From positions 80,597,143 to 80,661,142 of the forward strand of contig NW_026262679.1 of the NCBI RefSeq assembly GCF_021869535.1: a DNA stretch of 64,000 bases, written 5' to 3'. A program made the translations under genes and the position numbers. The DNA comes from Mytilus californianus. Its lineage: Eukaryota > Mollusca > Bivalvia > Mytilida > Mytilidae. Positions within the stretch are counted from its first letter, which is position 1; each line of letters opens with the position of its first letter. A model generated the notes under the pieces. It did no database searches and was not told the origin of the DNA. It saw only the letters and a list, made by a program, of their open reading frames with translations. Positions 24,001-37,283 of the stretch are shown here, piece after piece.

Positions 24001-26852
24001 ATTTTTTTTGTATCCATATTATTTTAAGATAAAACATGAAGTTGTTCATTCTTTTTTACTTGTTTTGCTTATTTTCATTTTAATTTTTCGTTTTGACTTT
24101 TCTTTTTCGTCTTGTTTTATTTTTGTTTTGTTTTGTTTTGTTTTTTACTTTTGGAAGGGGGAAGGGGGATACTATATTTTTTTCATCATTTTTTACAAAA
24201 CCTGGACCATTCTAAAATAGAAAACTTTTACGTCGCTTGTATTGCATATTTTGTTTGAATTCAATTATGATAATATATTTTTTCTTTAAAGGAAAGTATT
24301 AATTGGTTGAGTAAATAAATTATTTATACTTAACTCTTACTATTGCTATCAATTTTTATTAAGTTATGCGAATTCAAGTGTACAGAATATCCTGCACAGT
24401 ACCCCAATCTATTTTTTATAAACAAAGGGAATTAACCCTTATCAGGTATCTATAATGACAATATTTCATGAAGTTAGTTTTCGAGCGAATCTTTGTCGTA
24501 TTTGTGCAAGTAAATATGTATTCGAATTTATAATCTGATTAATTGACAACAATGGATCGTGAATAACGCAACCATTACGTTCGTCAGCCAAGTTTTTAGC
24601 AGAAATTGCAAGTTTAACTGACTGCATGATGATGTGAACAGTGAATAAATCTAACGTTACTGCGCTTTTTGGTTCTTTTAATGCTGGACCTTGCCGCCTT
24701 TGACGCACTGGCGCCTCGTCAATTCGTAACACATTTACATAAACTGGACATTGTTGTAAAGATAATATGTTGTATATCGCGAGGAGCGATGGATCCTTGA
24801 AAAATATGTGAACATGGGGTATCTTTTCGGGGGAAAACTCAAAATTATGTTGATTTTCTTCAAAATTAGACACCTTATTGACGAAATTGGATTAGGATAC
24901 CTACAAAATTTTACTGTTCTCAACTTCAGGATGATGCATGCAAAATTTTGATATCTGTTTACGATTCTATAAATAGCGCTAGGTCCCGATAGGATATTAA
25001 ATTGTTGCATATGATAGCGAAAAATAAACGTTGTGGATAATATTACCGAATTTCACATTGTTATGAAATACAGATACAAAAAGGTAAAGTCTATAACTTT
25101 TAGTCTAGTTTGAAGAGCTAAAATTCAAGTTCCCAGAGACATTTTATTTTTAACTGACATCGTATGAAAAAGTTTTTTTTTGCTATTTTTACCAACGTCG
25201 ATAACACCAATTATGCATTACGGCAGATATGAGTTTATTTACGTGACGTTCCGACAGAGTCCCTACTTGGAGATCCTTACATGAAAATGGTGTATATATA
25301 CATAATCCACTGTTAAGACACATATTCATCTATTTCTGTTTCTAATTACTATTGCAAAAAGGAATGAAAGAGTCTATGATAATGTTTTGAGAGAATTTTA
25401 ACTTGTTATAAAAATACCATTGAATGGTTGTTGGTATATTATTTGAGAAAACACAAGTCCACAGACCACAGTACTAGTGTAAGCCATCAAACCTAGTACA
25501 TGTAATATTGCAAATTACTTGCCAATTTCAGCCTGTTGTTTTTGAAATGATAGTGGTGACCAACTTCCAAGAAAAACATTGCTATTCAGATATCCTAGCA
25601 AGCATTATTATAAATTCAAATATATATATACTATTTATCAATCTCAGTGCATGTTTAATGTGTAACAAAATAGGTGGGTTTTTGGCTTGGATAAAGCCAA
25701 TTATATTTAAAACACCAGCAAACACTCGACAATAGTTAATTTGATTTCTTATTGTTAGAGTTATATTTTGTAGAAAATGTACATGTTTTAGATTATTGAT
25801 CTGTATAGATAATCATACATGTACATATATAAATAAACTCAGGATATTAGTAATTATTTGTGTTCCTGATAGCAATATACTGTTATTTTTCAGGCCGTTT
25901 GTTTTAATTGTTTGTTTTTTTATTCCTGTACATTCTGTTGTTTATGCACCATTTTGGTAGAATAAAACATTTGATTTGGTCCTTTTATTTTCTTTACCTT
26001 TTGTTTTTGTCCTTTTATTTAAATGAAATGACTTTCATTAAGGAAAGTTTATATTATTTGGCCACTCGTAGATTATTATCAAAATTTGAATGAAATTGAA
26101 ATTTCCATGAAGGAAGAGATTTTTGATACTGAAAAATTGTCCATGGTAGTACCTTCCTTGAGAAAATTCTATGTTTTATTTCTAAAGGAAGTTACGTAAG
26201 AAGTTGAAATGAAAAAAAGATAAATAAGTCATTGAAATAAGTGTGGGAATAAATATGAAAATATAAAGTGGCCTAAGAATGATACGTAGAAGGATTCAGA
26301 TGACTTGCTGATTGTTTTCGTGTAAATAAATAATCGTTTATTTTACTGGAAACATACACTTGTAATTATTTACAGTGATCAGGATTACAAATTTGGTTCA
26401 AGAAGGTAACTTTTAATTCTTTTTTTCAGAATTTATTCTGTTTGCATTAGTACTGTCATAAACAATGTTATGAATTTGTATAATAACAGGATGACATGAC
26501 TGAACAAGACAATATTAGAAACTAATCACAGTGGTTTTTTATTTATATACATGTATGTTTCACTTGTTGCTTAAGTTTTAAATAGAATAATGTAATGAAG
26601 ATATTTCAAATATACATTTTGAAGTGTATTAAGATTCACTAGTAATGTTTTCTTCGAAGAAAATTACTTATCTCACTTGCCTGTATTCTAAAAATATGAT
26701 GTTTACATGTATCTGGATATTTATAAATGTTTTCATGTAATAACAAAATCAATTCATGAAAACAAATGCATATACTTGAAACGAAAATTTCCAGCATTAG
26801 CCTAACATGACATGTACCATGTAATATATATATATTTGTTTTGTGATTGTAG
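24001..26852. other. Rest of intron 3; one 135-codon minus-strand ORF of unknown meaning
   Basis: A pyrimidine-rich tract with TTTTG repeats is at 24000-24170. The minus strand is open from 24894 to 24466, but the first 'start' is GTG and no ATG opens it. The product (including PVYVNVLRIDEAPVRQRRQG) matches no family I know. It could be a transposon remnant or chance. The remainder is AT-rich and empty. Confidence 0.35.
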
Positions 26853-27045
26853 ATTTAACACAGCCTCCAGACAAGTCAACTTTATTACATTTTACTGCAC
26901 AGTTAGGATTGATTAGAGTGGCATCCTTTTTCCTGGATAAACCTGGTGGTGATATAGCGTTGAAAACGCCAAATCGCCATGGTTACTTGCCAAGAGAAAT
27001 AGCAGCAGAGCATGGATATACAGAACTTACAGAATTATTAACTGA
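26853..27045 (+). CDS. ARHGEF28: ARHGEF28/AKAP13-like RhoGEF, coding exon 4 (ankyrin-like segment)
   Basis: Acceptor TTGTAG ends at 26852. The donor is taken as GTTAGT at 27046, leaving two bases (GA) of a codon that the next exon completes. The product begins DLTQPPDKSTLLHFTAQLG and carries an ankyrin-like pair of helices: LLHFTAQLGLIRVASFFL, then PGGDIALKTPNRHGYLPREI, then AAEHGYTELTELLTE. Vertebrate p190RhoGEF has the same pattern ('SLLHLAMRWGLAKLSQFFL', 'PGG', 'EEGATPLDLALREGH'), as does AKAP13. Reading on past the donor adds only a hydrophobic tail and a stop, which supports splicing here. Confidence 0.92.
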
Positions 27046-28408
27046 GTTAGTAGTTGTATATATTATTGCAGCACCATTTTTATGTGGTTTTTTTTAGTCT
27101 GTTTTATAAGCTAGTACTTATATACATGTTGAATATACGTTTGTATAATTCCATAGATGTCCTTTTCATTCCTGGAGAAGTCAATGTTCGTAATATAAAC
27201 TTCTTGAAAAATGTAGCTGACAGCTTCTCATCACATAAAGAATACATTTGAATGAATTTGAAAACTTCAAGAAAGGAGAAGTATCCTAATACTGCATGCT
27301 GCAGTGATATATACCAAATTACTGTAAATTTGGTTATTTTTTAATGCATTTATTTCGATGGTTGAAAAGTGGACAAAAATGCAATATTTATTATTGAAAT
27401 TTCAGGAAATGCTGCATGCAATTGAATAACACTGTTAAAATTAAAAATGTGATTTTATTATTTTTTTTAAACTGACCTCAATGCAATTTTTGCAATAATA
27501 AAAACATGGCAAAAATCTCTAAAATTACAGTACATTGTATATTGTCCTACTACATCTGCAAAGATTGCTTTGTCACTTGGGCTTCTGAATTGCTTTGTAC
27601 AGAAAAAAATTGTCTGTTTTATCCAATTGTATTTATGTCCTAGATGTTAATTATCTTTGTAAACTTATTTTTGATAGCATGCAGTTTGAAAAAGAATCAC
27701 TGAAGATGTTTGTATATGTTGAAGTAAAATTTATGGGTTTATAGAGGACCATAATTCATGCTTCACTTTGACCAACATTGAACCCAACAACAATTTAAAG
27801 AAAAGTTGTCCAAGGGTATTCTGACAAAATATTGTAGAGTTAAAAACAATTAGGGTGTTCAAAATTGCTGTGATACCCGTATCAGTTTTATGCAGCATGT
27901 AACGCTTTTTGTAATGGTTTAATTGAAATCAATAGAAATTTCCGCTTTGTCTTCTTGAAAAAACTATATTTTGAATTAGTACTATCTTTACCACAGTATC
28001 TCAGAATAAAATCTAGAGAGCTAATAATTTGTTATTTATCAAAAAGAACATATTATGAAGATACTGATAAAAGTTTCTATTTTTGATATAAATGTATTTT
28101 TTTCAACCAAAATACTTTAGTTGTACACATAATTCACATACATTGGTTTATATATACAGTTAACATAGAAAAAGACTCATTATTGATTTATGAAATAAGT
28201 AGTCTTATTATAAGTAGCTGGAAACTGTCAGCTTAACATGTTTGTTTAAAATAACTCTTGTTCATATGGATGCTACCACCCCTTTTTCATTTAAAAAAAA
28301 ATTGCAACTAGCTAGTTTCCTAGAGAAAACAAAAGTGAAGAGTATTTGATCTTTTAAGTTGGGTTTCACAATTTTCTGATGCATTCTCCTTCCTGTTTTT
28401 CATGGTAT
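27046..28408. other. Start of intron 4, no gene seen
   Basis: AT-rich intron directly after coding exon 4. No repeat or exon recognised. Confidence 0.45.
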
Positions 28409-29440
28409 ATTTATTGTCGAGCCTTTGACTTTAGTCGAAAAAGCGAGACATAGCGATCCTACATTCCGTCGGCGTCGTCGTTGTCGTCGGCGGCGTCCAC
28501 AAATATTCACTCTGTGGTTAAAGTTTTTGAAATTTTAATAACTTTCTTAAACTATCCTGGATTTCTACCAAACTTGGACAGAAGCTTGTTTATGATCATA
28601 AGATAGTACCCAGAAGTAAATTTTGTAAAAATAAAATTCCGTTTTTTCCGTATTTTACTTATAAATGGACTTAGTTTTTCTGCCGGGAAATATTACATTC
28701 ACTCTGTGGTTAAAGTTTTTAAAATTTTAATAACTTTCTTAAACTATCCTGGGTTTCTACCAAACTTGGACAGAAGCTTGTTTATGATCATAAGATAGTA
28801 TCCAGAGGTAAATTTTGTAAAAAAAAAAATCCATTTTTTCCTTATTTTACTTTTAAATGGACTTAGATTTTCTGCCAGGAAACAACACATTCACTCTGTG
28901 GTTAAAGTTTTTAAAATTTTAATAACTTTCTTATACTATTTTGGATTTGTACCAAACTTGGACAGAAGCTTGTTTATGATCAAAAGCTAGTATCTAGAAG
29001 GAAATTTGGTAAAAAAATAAATCCATTTTTTCAGTATTTTACTTTTAAATGGACTTAGATTTTCTGCCAGGAAACAACACATTCACTCTGTGGTTAAAGT
29101 TTTTAAAATTTTAATAACTTTCTTATACTATTTTGGATTTGTACCAAACTTGGACAGAAGCTTGTTTATGGTCAAATGCTAGTATCTAGAAGGAAATTTT
29201 TTTTTTCTTCCAGTTAACATTACATTCAGTCTGCAGTTAAAATTTTTAAACATTTATTAGATTCATAAACTATCCTGGATTTTTACCAAACTTGGACAGA
29301 AGCTTCTTACAATCAAAAGATAGTATCAAGAGGAATATTTTTATTGATTTACTTCCTCATTTTTGTTGAGCCTGCAATTAACAGAAAAAGTAGGCGAGAC
29401 ACTGGGTTCCGCGGAACCCTTACGAATTTTTGTTTATACT
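28409..29440 (+). repeat. Bivalve dispersed repeat with 192-bp tandem core
   Basis: The left end 'gtcgagcctttgactttagt' carries a GTC/CGT-rich tract ('cggcgtcgtcgttgtcgtcg'); the right end is 'ggcgagacactgggttccgc' and 'ggaacccttacg'. Between are four clear copies and one partial copy of a 192-bp unit: 'cactctgtggttaaagtttt' at 28508, 28700, 28892 and 29084, then a diverged copy at about 29226. It has no ORF. The layout (GTC-rich head, tandem body, short tail) is like the elements at 911 and 9811. Confidence 0.8.
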
Positions 29441-30758
29441 CTCAGAAATAAGGGTTGTCTGTGCTTTGGGACTAAAACTGAATTTTGATGTTCCCTATAT
29501 GAAGTTATGGGTTTACCCATTTACTACAGATTAAAACTTATTGATATTTTCATGCTTAATTGTCATTAATTAACTTCTGATGTGGAAATAAATTATATTC
29601 CAAGACTTTTGTTTACACAACCAGAAGTTATGTATGGTTATTATGTTGAATGAAAATTAATAATTGAACAGTTAAGCAATAAGGCTTTTTATAAATCACC
29701 ACTTTCCTTGATTGAATTTTGGAGGTATCTTGTCGATTCAAATCATTTATTGCTCAGCTGTTTTGTACACCTTAAGGGCATTAATGATACTTGCTTAATT
29801 GTAGCCTACCAAAAGGTGAAGTATTGGTTGCAATGTACTGTTTTCTAGGTCAAGGTCACAAACTTAGTTAAATATAATTCAGCTTACCATATCCTTAATG
29901 TACACATATACAATGTTGTATCAAGATAATATCGTTTAGAAAATTGTTGAAATTTTTTTATATTTGGTAAGATTGTTTACCACTACCAGAGGGTACATCT
30001 AAAGTCTTTTTGCAAGGTCAAGGTTATAGAATGTTTAATTTTACATACTTTCTATGTACAGTTATGTCAATTTGTTTCAAGTAAATGAAGGGAAATAACA
30101 CATATATAAATTTGGTGTGTCTGAAGCACTTTCTTGATTGACTGTCACCAGAAATGCTCAAACCCAAAAATATGAAAGTCAAGGATGTATAAAGTTTGAA
30201 ATCAAATACCGTGTCATTTATTTTCGTTGTTACCAATTTTGGTGGATGGAGAAAAAAATTGTAGTTTCATGGTTATTTGATTTCATGGTTTTAACAAAAG
30301 TCTGTATAGAATAAGAATATTTTTTGTTCCAATTAAGGCCCTTTGATGGGCAGAATGACATTCACACACAAATATTACACTGAGAGAATTAGATTTGTTA
30401 ACCTCTAGAAAATTTATACTTCATTGAACTTTTAAATTGGTAGTTCATGTATGCCCACTACATCCCTAAAAATTATCATCCCACGAATAATAATGAATTC
30501 ACAGTATTTATGTAGAAAATCTACTTTAATATTCTGGTCTTCTGTCAGTAAATGAATTTCGTCTTGCTTATTAACTCATTAATTCTGTCTTATCTTAATG
30601 AAAATGTAATGTGTCATATTTCTCTACCCATAGAACTATGTACAAGTCTTGTCAACATCTTGTTAGCTATGGTTGTAGGTATATTTGTTTATTTCTTCAT
30701 TAATAACCACTAATCATGATTAGAGCTGTTGTTAAGATTTGTTACTTTTTTATTACAG
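29441..30758. other. End of intron 4, no gene seen
   Basis: AT-rich intron up to the acceptor of coding exon 5; nothing recognised. Confidence 0.45.
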
Positions 30759-30874
30759 ATACAGTCAGAATTTTGTTCGATTCGATCGTAGACCAATTTT
30801 TCATCGCCATGGTATTATTCATTTCCAAGAGAATGGTGATTATACATTGACAACTTATCTACAGAAACCTATAG
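30759..30874 (+). CDS. ARHGEF28: ARHGEF28/AKAP13-like RhoGEF, coding exon 5
   Basis: Acceptor TTATTACAG ends at 30758 and donor GTGAGT begins at 30875. The exon enters with one base completing a Glu codon and leaves after one base. It encodes YSQNFVRFDRRPIFHRHGII and then HFQENGDYTLTTYLQKPI. The position and the run of beta-forming residues fit the vertebrate segment 'SLHYIHSSETLTLTLNHTAE', which follows the ankyrin-like unit, but identity is low. No catalytic motif is expected here. Confidence 0.85.
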
Positions 30875-31921
30875 GTGAGTAGGAATTACCATTTTGATTG
30901 ATTCTGTTGATACAAAAGAGACAGTTTTAATATATGAAAATCAAGAAAATTGGAATTATATGGGCTGATTATAAAATTCTTGGTGCCCACAGACTTTTTC
31001 CTTGTTAAAGTCGAGATAAATAATGATATAAATAATTAGATGTTGAATCCTACATAAGTATATCAAGTGATGTAAAAAAAGGGCAACTTGAATAAATGTC
31101 AGATTTTAGGAATTACTTTTTTTAGGTGACAGAATGTAGCTCATATTATTAGGTGAATTCATAGGAAAAATAAATGAAAACAGAAAGTTGATGACTTGAA
31201 AATGTTTACTGATTTTCTATGCGCAGATTGTTTTGAATGATAGCTTGAAGTAAATAACATATATAAGTACTGTATGGTCCCAGTTTCTTTATTCTTTAGT
31301 TTTTATTCCCACTCATCCCCTCTATCTTGTGAATGATACCAATCAGGAGTGGAATTGTCTTTCAAAACAATACACACAGTTAGTTTTAGTCATTAAATTA
31401 CATCAAAAGGATGAGTTAATTATGCTAATTATAAACAATAGATGCCTTCAGCAGCAGGTAGAAAGGAATGGTATCGTAAACGAATCACAGATCATTACCA
31501 TTATTTAATTGTATTATTTTATTACCAAAGTGTTATTACATTGACCGAGAATTTTAACATTCCTCCGTGTTTTCTTGTCCTTGAAATAATCAAATTATAG
31601 GATTGATTGATTGATTGTTTTGTCTTTATAGTAGCTCATGTAGTATTTTAGTCACTAAATTTACCAATGGCATGATTTTTACATGATCTCATGATGACTG
31701 TTAATATTAACCAGATTTTGACAGTAGAAACAACATTTTTGTGAGAATCTACTCATATAAACATCAAAAAGCCCTCGTGTTGTACAATTTGTTATATTTA
31801 CCTTTATTTCCCCCTACTGTTACATAGGGAACCAGATAATTACAGTCTTTCTTGTGAATCATTAGCAACAAGAGAATACACAAGTGGTAATTGTCATAGA
31901 TATCTCATATATATATACAGG

Positions 31922-31948
31922 CATATATATATATATATATATATATAA
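31922..31948. repeat. (AT)n microsatellite
   Basis: A near-perfect AT dinucleotide run in intron 5, preceded by a shorter TATATATA run. Confidence 0.95.
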
Positions 31949-32773
31949 ACAATATATCTAAACAGGTGTACAAATTCACTACAAAAGAATTAAAAATAAA
32001 ACCCTTGTCATCAACAGTCCTTTTAGTTCTATCAGATGTTGAACATTAAAGGACAGGCATATTCTGTTCATATGGTAATAGTAATGGGATGAAGACCATC
32101 AAAGTTAGGATTTAGATACAGGGTTCCAGCAAATTACTTTGTGCCTAGTCCCAAGTTCTACTTTTAAAAATCTAAAATCTCGTACAATTTTTTTGGGGAG
32201 AGGGACTATATTATTTTTTGTGGCCAGGATAGTTACTTCAGATCCTCTTCAGATTTGTTTGAAGGTTTTGATGAGTCAAAACCTCGATTGAGCTCAATAA
32301 TCAGAAACATATGTAATTAGGGGGCATTTTTTTTATGAAGGGGACTTGTAAAGATACCCCACAATTAAAACAGGGTAGGGCTTCCATTTGTCATCAGATC
32401 CTCTTCAAAAATCTTAAATAAGTTTGATTATCAGCAGAATCTTGAATGAGGGACTTGTATTAATATCCAATATTATATTGGGGATGTGAGGTATTTGAGC
32501 TTGCATTTCAGAATAAGAAGTCTTCAATTTAGAGATTTATTTGTCATTTGGATCACATCCATTTGTAAAATTGCACATGAAAAGATAACAATTAGAGCCC
32601 CTCCTAATTTCCTAACACTTAAGTATTGCATAAACAGATGCAGAATAATTGTAATAAAGCTTTTGTTGGCTTTCATTTATTTATATCGAACCTACTGATG
32701 TAAACAAATCTAAAGTGGAATTGTTGTACAAATGTTAATTCTTTGTGTTCTAATTATTGTTGTAATATTGCAG

Positions 32774-32872
32774 CGGAAGATATACATCTCATACAAGCTT
32801 TTGTCGACAGTATGAACCAAAACAATAGTGGCTTAATCCAAAGCCAGACAGACTGGCCAGAACAGCAAGCAG
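32774..32872 (+). CDS. ARHGEF28: ARHGEF28/AKAP13-like RhoGEF, coding exon 6
   Basis: Acceptor TTGCAG ends at 32773 and donor GTATGC begins at 32873; phase 1 at both ends. It encodes AEDIHLIQAFVDSMNQNNSG and then LIQSQTDWPEQQA. The first part lines up with 'HLLEADIKLFRKYF' of p190RhoGEF, the helix just after the preceding beta segment. The second part is polar and probably unstructured. A GT dinucleotide repeat starts about 37 bases after the donor. Confidence 0.8.
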
Positions 32873-32909
32873 GTATGCACTAATTTTATTACATACATAT
32901 ATCATGATT

Positions 32910-32929
32910 TTGTGTGTGTGTGTGTGTGT
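32910..32929 (+). repeat. (TG)n microsatellite after exon 6
   Basis: About ten TG units shortly after the donor of coding exon 6. (TG)n close to donors can influence splicing in some genes; here it is only a position. Confidence 0.9.
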
Positions 32930-34250
32930 ATTTTTCTTGCTTCAGAATTATAAGATTTTCATAATAACATGTTAAAACTCATTTGAAAAAGTAAAAGCTC
33001 TTACCAAAAAATTAATATAAAAGTAATAAGATGTGATCTCTATTAATAGTTGCGGAATAGTAGCTCTTATGATATTTTTTGACAATTTGAGGACTAGAGA
33101 TTCTGTTCTGCAAATTGTGGAAAAATATTATCAGAACCATTAGAGCTATGGCTCCGCAGCTAATCTCTAGTTTGCTACAGTAACAAGATCAACTTACAGG
33201 TATGGATAATATTTTGTACTATATGTATTTAATATAAGTAAGACAAGTCATGCATATAATTTCTATAATCCTGATGGCTAATTCAAGTTTAGCAGTAACT
33301 CCTTTGACATGGTAGTTATGAAGGACTAGTAGAGTCCAGTTTGATTAATCAGTAGCACTAGTTGGAAGAAAAATTATGTACATTGTACTAGAATACTGTT
33401 AATTCAGAAGTTATTGCCAAAAATGTGACTGTATCTTGCTCGCAATAATTAAAACTTGCATTCATGATTTCAGTAATCATTTACCTTTACCAAGTTTTTG
33501 CAATCACATTAATTAGATCTTGCATCTTTACCAGTAATGAGTGATTCGCTATGATCAATGCACACATTAATTTCTGAGTTTACAGTATGCACCAGGTAGC
33601 CAATGTACTATCAGACTTGGTGTCTTAATCTGCTCATATAATTTATTTGTGTTTAAGTTTCTGAAGACATTTTGATTGTCTTAACAAACTGTTATAACTA
33701 GTTAACAAATAACATTTTATCTTTCACAAAAAGAATGTAATGATTATAGAGATTGTTGATGATTTGTAAATGAAATGAATTTCTATAATTGGAATGCAAT
33801 ACCCATGAGATGTCATTTAATATTTCTACTATCTTTTGTACTTTTGTTTTTAAAAGAATCAACACCTTGTCGTGAAAAATGAGTTTATTGAACTGTTATT
33901 TATGAAGTTGTTACAATCAATTTTTGTTAATTTTAATTGTTTGTTGAAAAATTATTGGAACAAAATTCTTATGTTTGTACATCACCTAATTTCATGTAAA
34001 GACAAAGTTTTGATTTAAAAAAACTTATTTATACATTTTCCTTTTCTACCTTCATTATCTTTGTCAAGTTTTTTAACAAGTGTAAATGATGCATGGTGAT
34101 TGCTGTTTTTTTATGATTATGAGAACATTCCTGGAGCAACATACAATAGAATTTGATAGCAGACTATAGAATGTCCCATAGTTTTTACATCCTCATCCTT
34201 TGGTCTCTGTGGATAGTTGTCTGATTTGCAATCATCTCCTTATTATTATA
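32930..34250. other. Intron 6 stretch, no gene seen
   Basis: AT-rich intron. A short relic of the 'gatagttgtct' mussel repeat sits at about 34208-34245. Confidence 0.45.
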
Positions 34251-34719
34251 ATACCCCTGCTTTGAAAAAGTGGGGTTATACTGTTTAACCTCTGTCTGTC
34301 CGTCTGTCTTTCCATCCGTCAGTCAGTCCCATGAATATTTTTTGTCGCATCTTTCTCAGGAACTACATCACAATGATTTCTGTAATTAGGTTTGAGGGTT
34401 TATATAAGTCAGCTATACCGTGTGATGCGTTTTCAGATTCATCACTCAACAACTTCCTGTTTAACAAACACTTACATCATTTTTCACATGACATCCAAGT
34501 TAAAAATTTTCATCACATTTTTATCAGGAACTACATTACAAGGATTTCTGAAATTTGGTTTCAGGGTTTATATCAGTCAGCTATACCGTGTGACTCGTTT
34601 TCAGATTCATCACTCAACAACTCCCTGTTTACCGAACACTTACATATTTTTACACTATTAAAATTATCCACTTGCGGCGGGGGGTATCATCAGTGAGCAG
34701 TAGCTCGCAGTTTCACTTG
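34251..34719 (+). repeat. Bivalve dispersed repeat (ATACCCCTGC family) with two 168-bp units
   Basis: Left end 'atacccctgctttgaaaaag', then a (GTCT/GTCC)n tract, two copies of a 168-bp unit ('aggaactaca' at 34358 and 34526; 'cagctataccgtgtga' in both), and right end 'gcggggggtatcatcagtga' plus 'gcagtagctcgcagtttcac'. The two plus-strand ORFs here are the doubled unit read in two frames. Related decayed pieces lie at about 54060-54560 and 58790. Confidence 0.78.
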
Positions 34720-35358
34720 TTTTTATAGTGACCAGTTTATATTCAATTTATTGATTTCCCACTAAATCTATTTTCCTTCAAAAACTGTCAGCCTGTTTAA
34801 GTCCAAGCAAATGGTTGTCTTGAACATGTGGTTAGGTTAGAGTTGAACACTTTATACACTAGTACTCTGTCCATTATCTTGCCATCTCAATTATGAATTG
34901 CTGGCCCTTCCGGAAACCAGCTTTATAAAAATATAGCAAACACAAAATATTGGTTTTTGAATTTAGGATATACCAGACCAACACATAGATTTTTTATCTG
35001 CAAGCTCACAGGGTGACAGTTCACAAGAAGATATATCATCCTTCCTTTAAACATACCTTATAGCAGCATATTTTCACTGGTGTAAAATTTTGCAATTTTC
35101 ATTGAATAAGGTATACAAAATATTTTGGCGGATTCAAAACTTTTATACAATACCATTGCATGTGCACTTTTGGCTTAATTTATTTTGGCGATTTTGTTCT
35201 ATCCGTGAAAATCAGCAGAAAATTTACACCCTGCAAAAATAACCCACTATACAGTATTTCTGATTCTTAGCCAGTCAGTCATTGCTCTTAGTCTTAAATG
35301 CTGAGTGATTTATAGTAGAAAACAGCAAATACCAGTTTTAAAGTCTTAAAAGTTTTAT

Positions 35359-35445
35359 CTGGCTGGGGATCAAAACCCACAACCACCTACATTGAAGGTG
35401 AGCAAACTACCAATAGACTGCTGAGGCAGTTGGAGAAGATGGATT
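35359..35445 (-). repeat. tRNA-like SINE head fragment
   Basis: On the minus strand it reads 'ggtggttgtgggttttgatc' followed by CCC, a B-box-like string, preceded by a tRNA-like 'tagtttgctcaccttcaat'. No full cloverleaf can be drawn. It is probably a worn SINE. Confidence 0.45.
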
Positions 35446-37283
35446 AGTGGTAGTCTATATCATACACTTAGCTGTATGTTTTTTTATTTTTTCTTGACTT
35501 CATTTAAGTTCAGTGTATCTTTACAGTTCTTTGCTGATATGTTTTCGGACTACTCATAAATAAGTTGAACTGTCCTATAATTTGGTTAAAAAAGACATGT
35601 ATATTGTGTAAAGGTCTTTCCATTAATTTGAGAATAGAGTTATCTGAGTAAATATCACAAGTCAGTGTTAAAGGTTTATTTCAAGTATTGTTTACCCTAG
35701 GGAACCAGTGTTATTTATTTTTCTTAGCTGCTTTTAAGTACCATTATGTTTACTGTACAAATGTGAATTGTATAATGACCTCCCTTTTATTTTATTTACT
35801 TAACATTTTGTGAACACTACCAAAAGATGAATTTTAACCCATGGGGAGAAAACAAAAAGTCAGTTTCACTTTAGGGTAGTTCCTAGAAGTCAGAAACTGT
35901 GTCATTCTTGCACAGTACTTAAAAGACATGAATATAAAGAATCATATAGTATTAAATAGAAAACTAGTTAGTTCTAATATTTCTTATAATAATTTCTAAT
36001 ATTCTATAACATGTAAATTGGTTAGAAGATTGAAAAATAAATTTCCAATAGTTATTGTTGTGGTCCCATTTAAAATAATACACATAGAATACTGTTGAAC
36101 GGATGTCAGAAAACTTTGTCTTTACAAATCATTATTGCTTACATCTAAATGATTCCTTAGATTTAGTTACCCTGCGTGTATTGACTCTATATGCCATATC
36201 AGGACCAAAGTTTGCTACAAGGCATGTAATTGTATACATAGGCTCTCTGTCAAAAAACAAAGTACAAAATATGTGCTCAAAACACCAAATTCAGTATTTA
36301 AATCGGTTGATTTCTGAGTCTGAGTACAATAATCATACTCAAAAGTTCTATGACTGCAAGAAAAAGGATATCTTATAAATTAAAAAACGAACAAATAAAT
36401 TCTTCCTGGCACTTGATGTAAAGAAAAAAGTTGGTGAATGTGAATCAACATAACATATCTGTTAATGTTCCTTTGACAAATAAAACATGAAAATACTATC
36501 CTTATTCTAATGAAGGATTATTCAAAGAGTGTTGCATACTTAACATAATCATTTTGATTTATTTTAACATGGTTCATCATTTCAAAGCAAGAAAGAGCAC
36601 TATATTGAGACTAATAAAACCAATATTATCTAAGAAATATTGCCACCGTCATCCTTGTGAGCTAGACAACTCTTAAAAAACAAACTTTTCTGCCAAGTTT
36701 TGTTGAGATTGATGAAGTTGTGTCTAAGAAGAATAATTGTATGACATTATGTGTTGATTTAACCAAACAAGGTCTGTTTGAATCAGATGTACTTTACAAT
36801 ACTAAATACCAGTAATCTCTGTGTATTAGCGATGCTAACATTAAAGTTGATTGATGTTTTTTCTGGAGAAAAGCCTATTTTTCTGTGACCTGGAACTGTA
36901 AATAAATCAAAGTAAATATTTTGTTTAACTGAAAAACTATAATGCGACAAGTCAAGAGGGAAAAGAACTACTTCATTTTTATATTTCATCCATAGTCGTT
37001 AGTTTTAATGCTTTCTGAATCAGTTCATTTGGTTAGGTAACCTTGCTTATCCAATGAAGTATTTTATATTCTATATTCAAACAAAAGTGTTCTGTCCCAA
37101 TCTATTAAATCTGTTAAACACATTTGAGTCTGATAACTGTGTTTACTTCCAACTTGTCTTTCGAATGGAAAATGCATTACGGTACATGGAAACATGTTGC
37201 TACTAAAATATGTTTTGTCAAAGAGTAGATAGAAGGAGCTTAAAATACAAGAAAATTAATTGTTTTTCCCTATTGTCTTTCAG
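35446..37283. other. End of intron 6, no gene seen
   Basis: AT-rich. A 91-codon ATG-started ORF at 36103-36378 has no splice support and no recognisable domain, so I left it out as a gene. Confidence 0.4.

Noticed and set aside
36103-36378. 91-codon ATG-started ORF in intron 6
   Set aside because: No recognisable domain, no splice support, composition like the surrounding intron.
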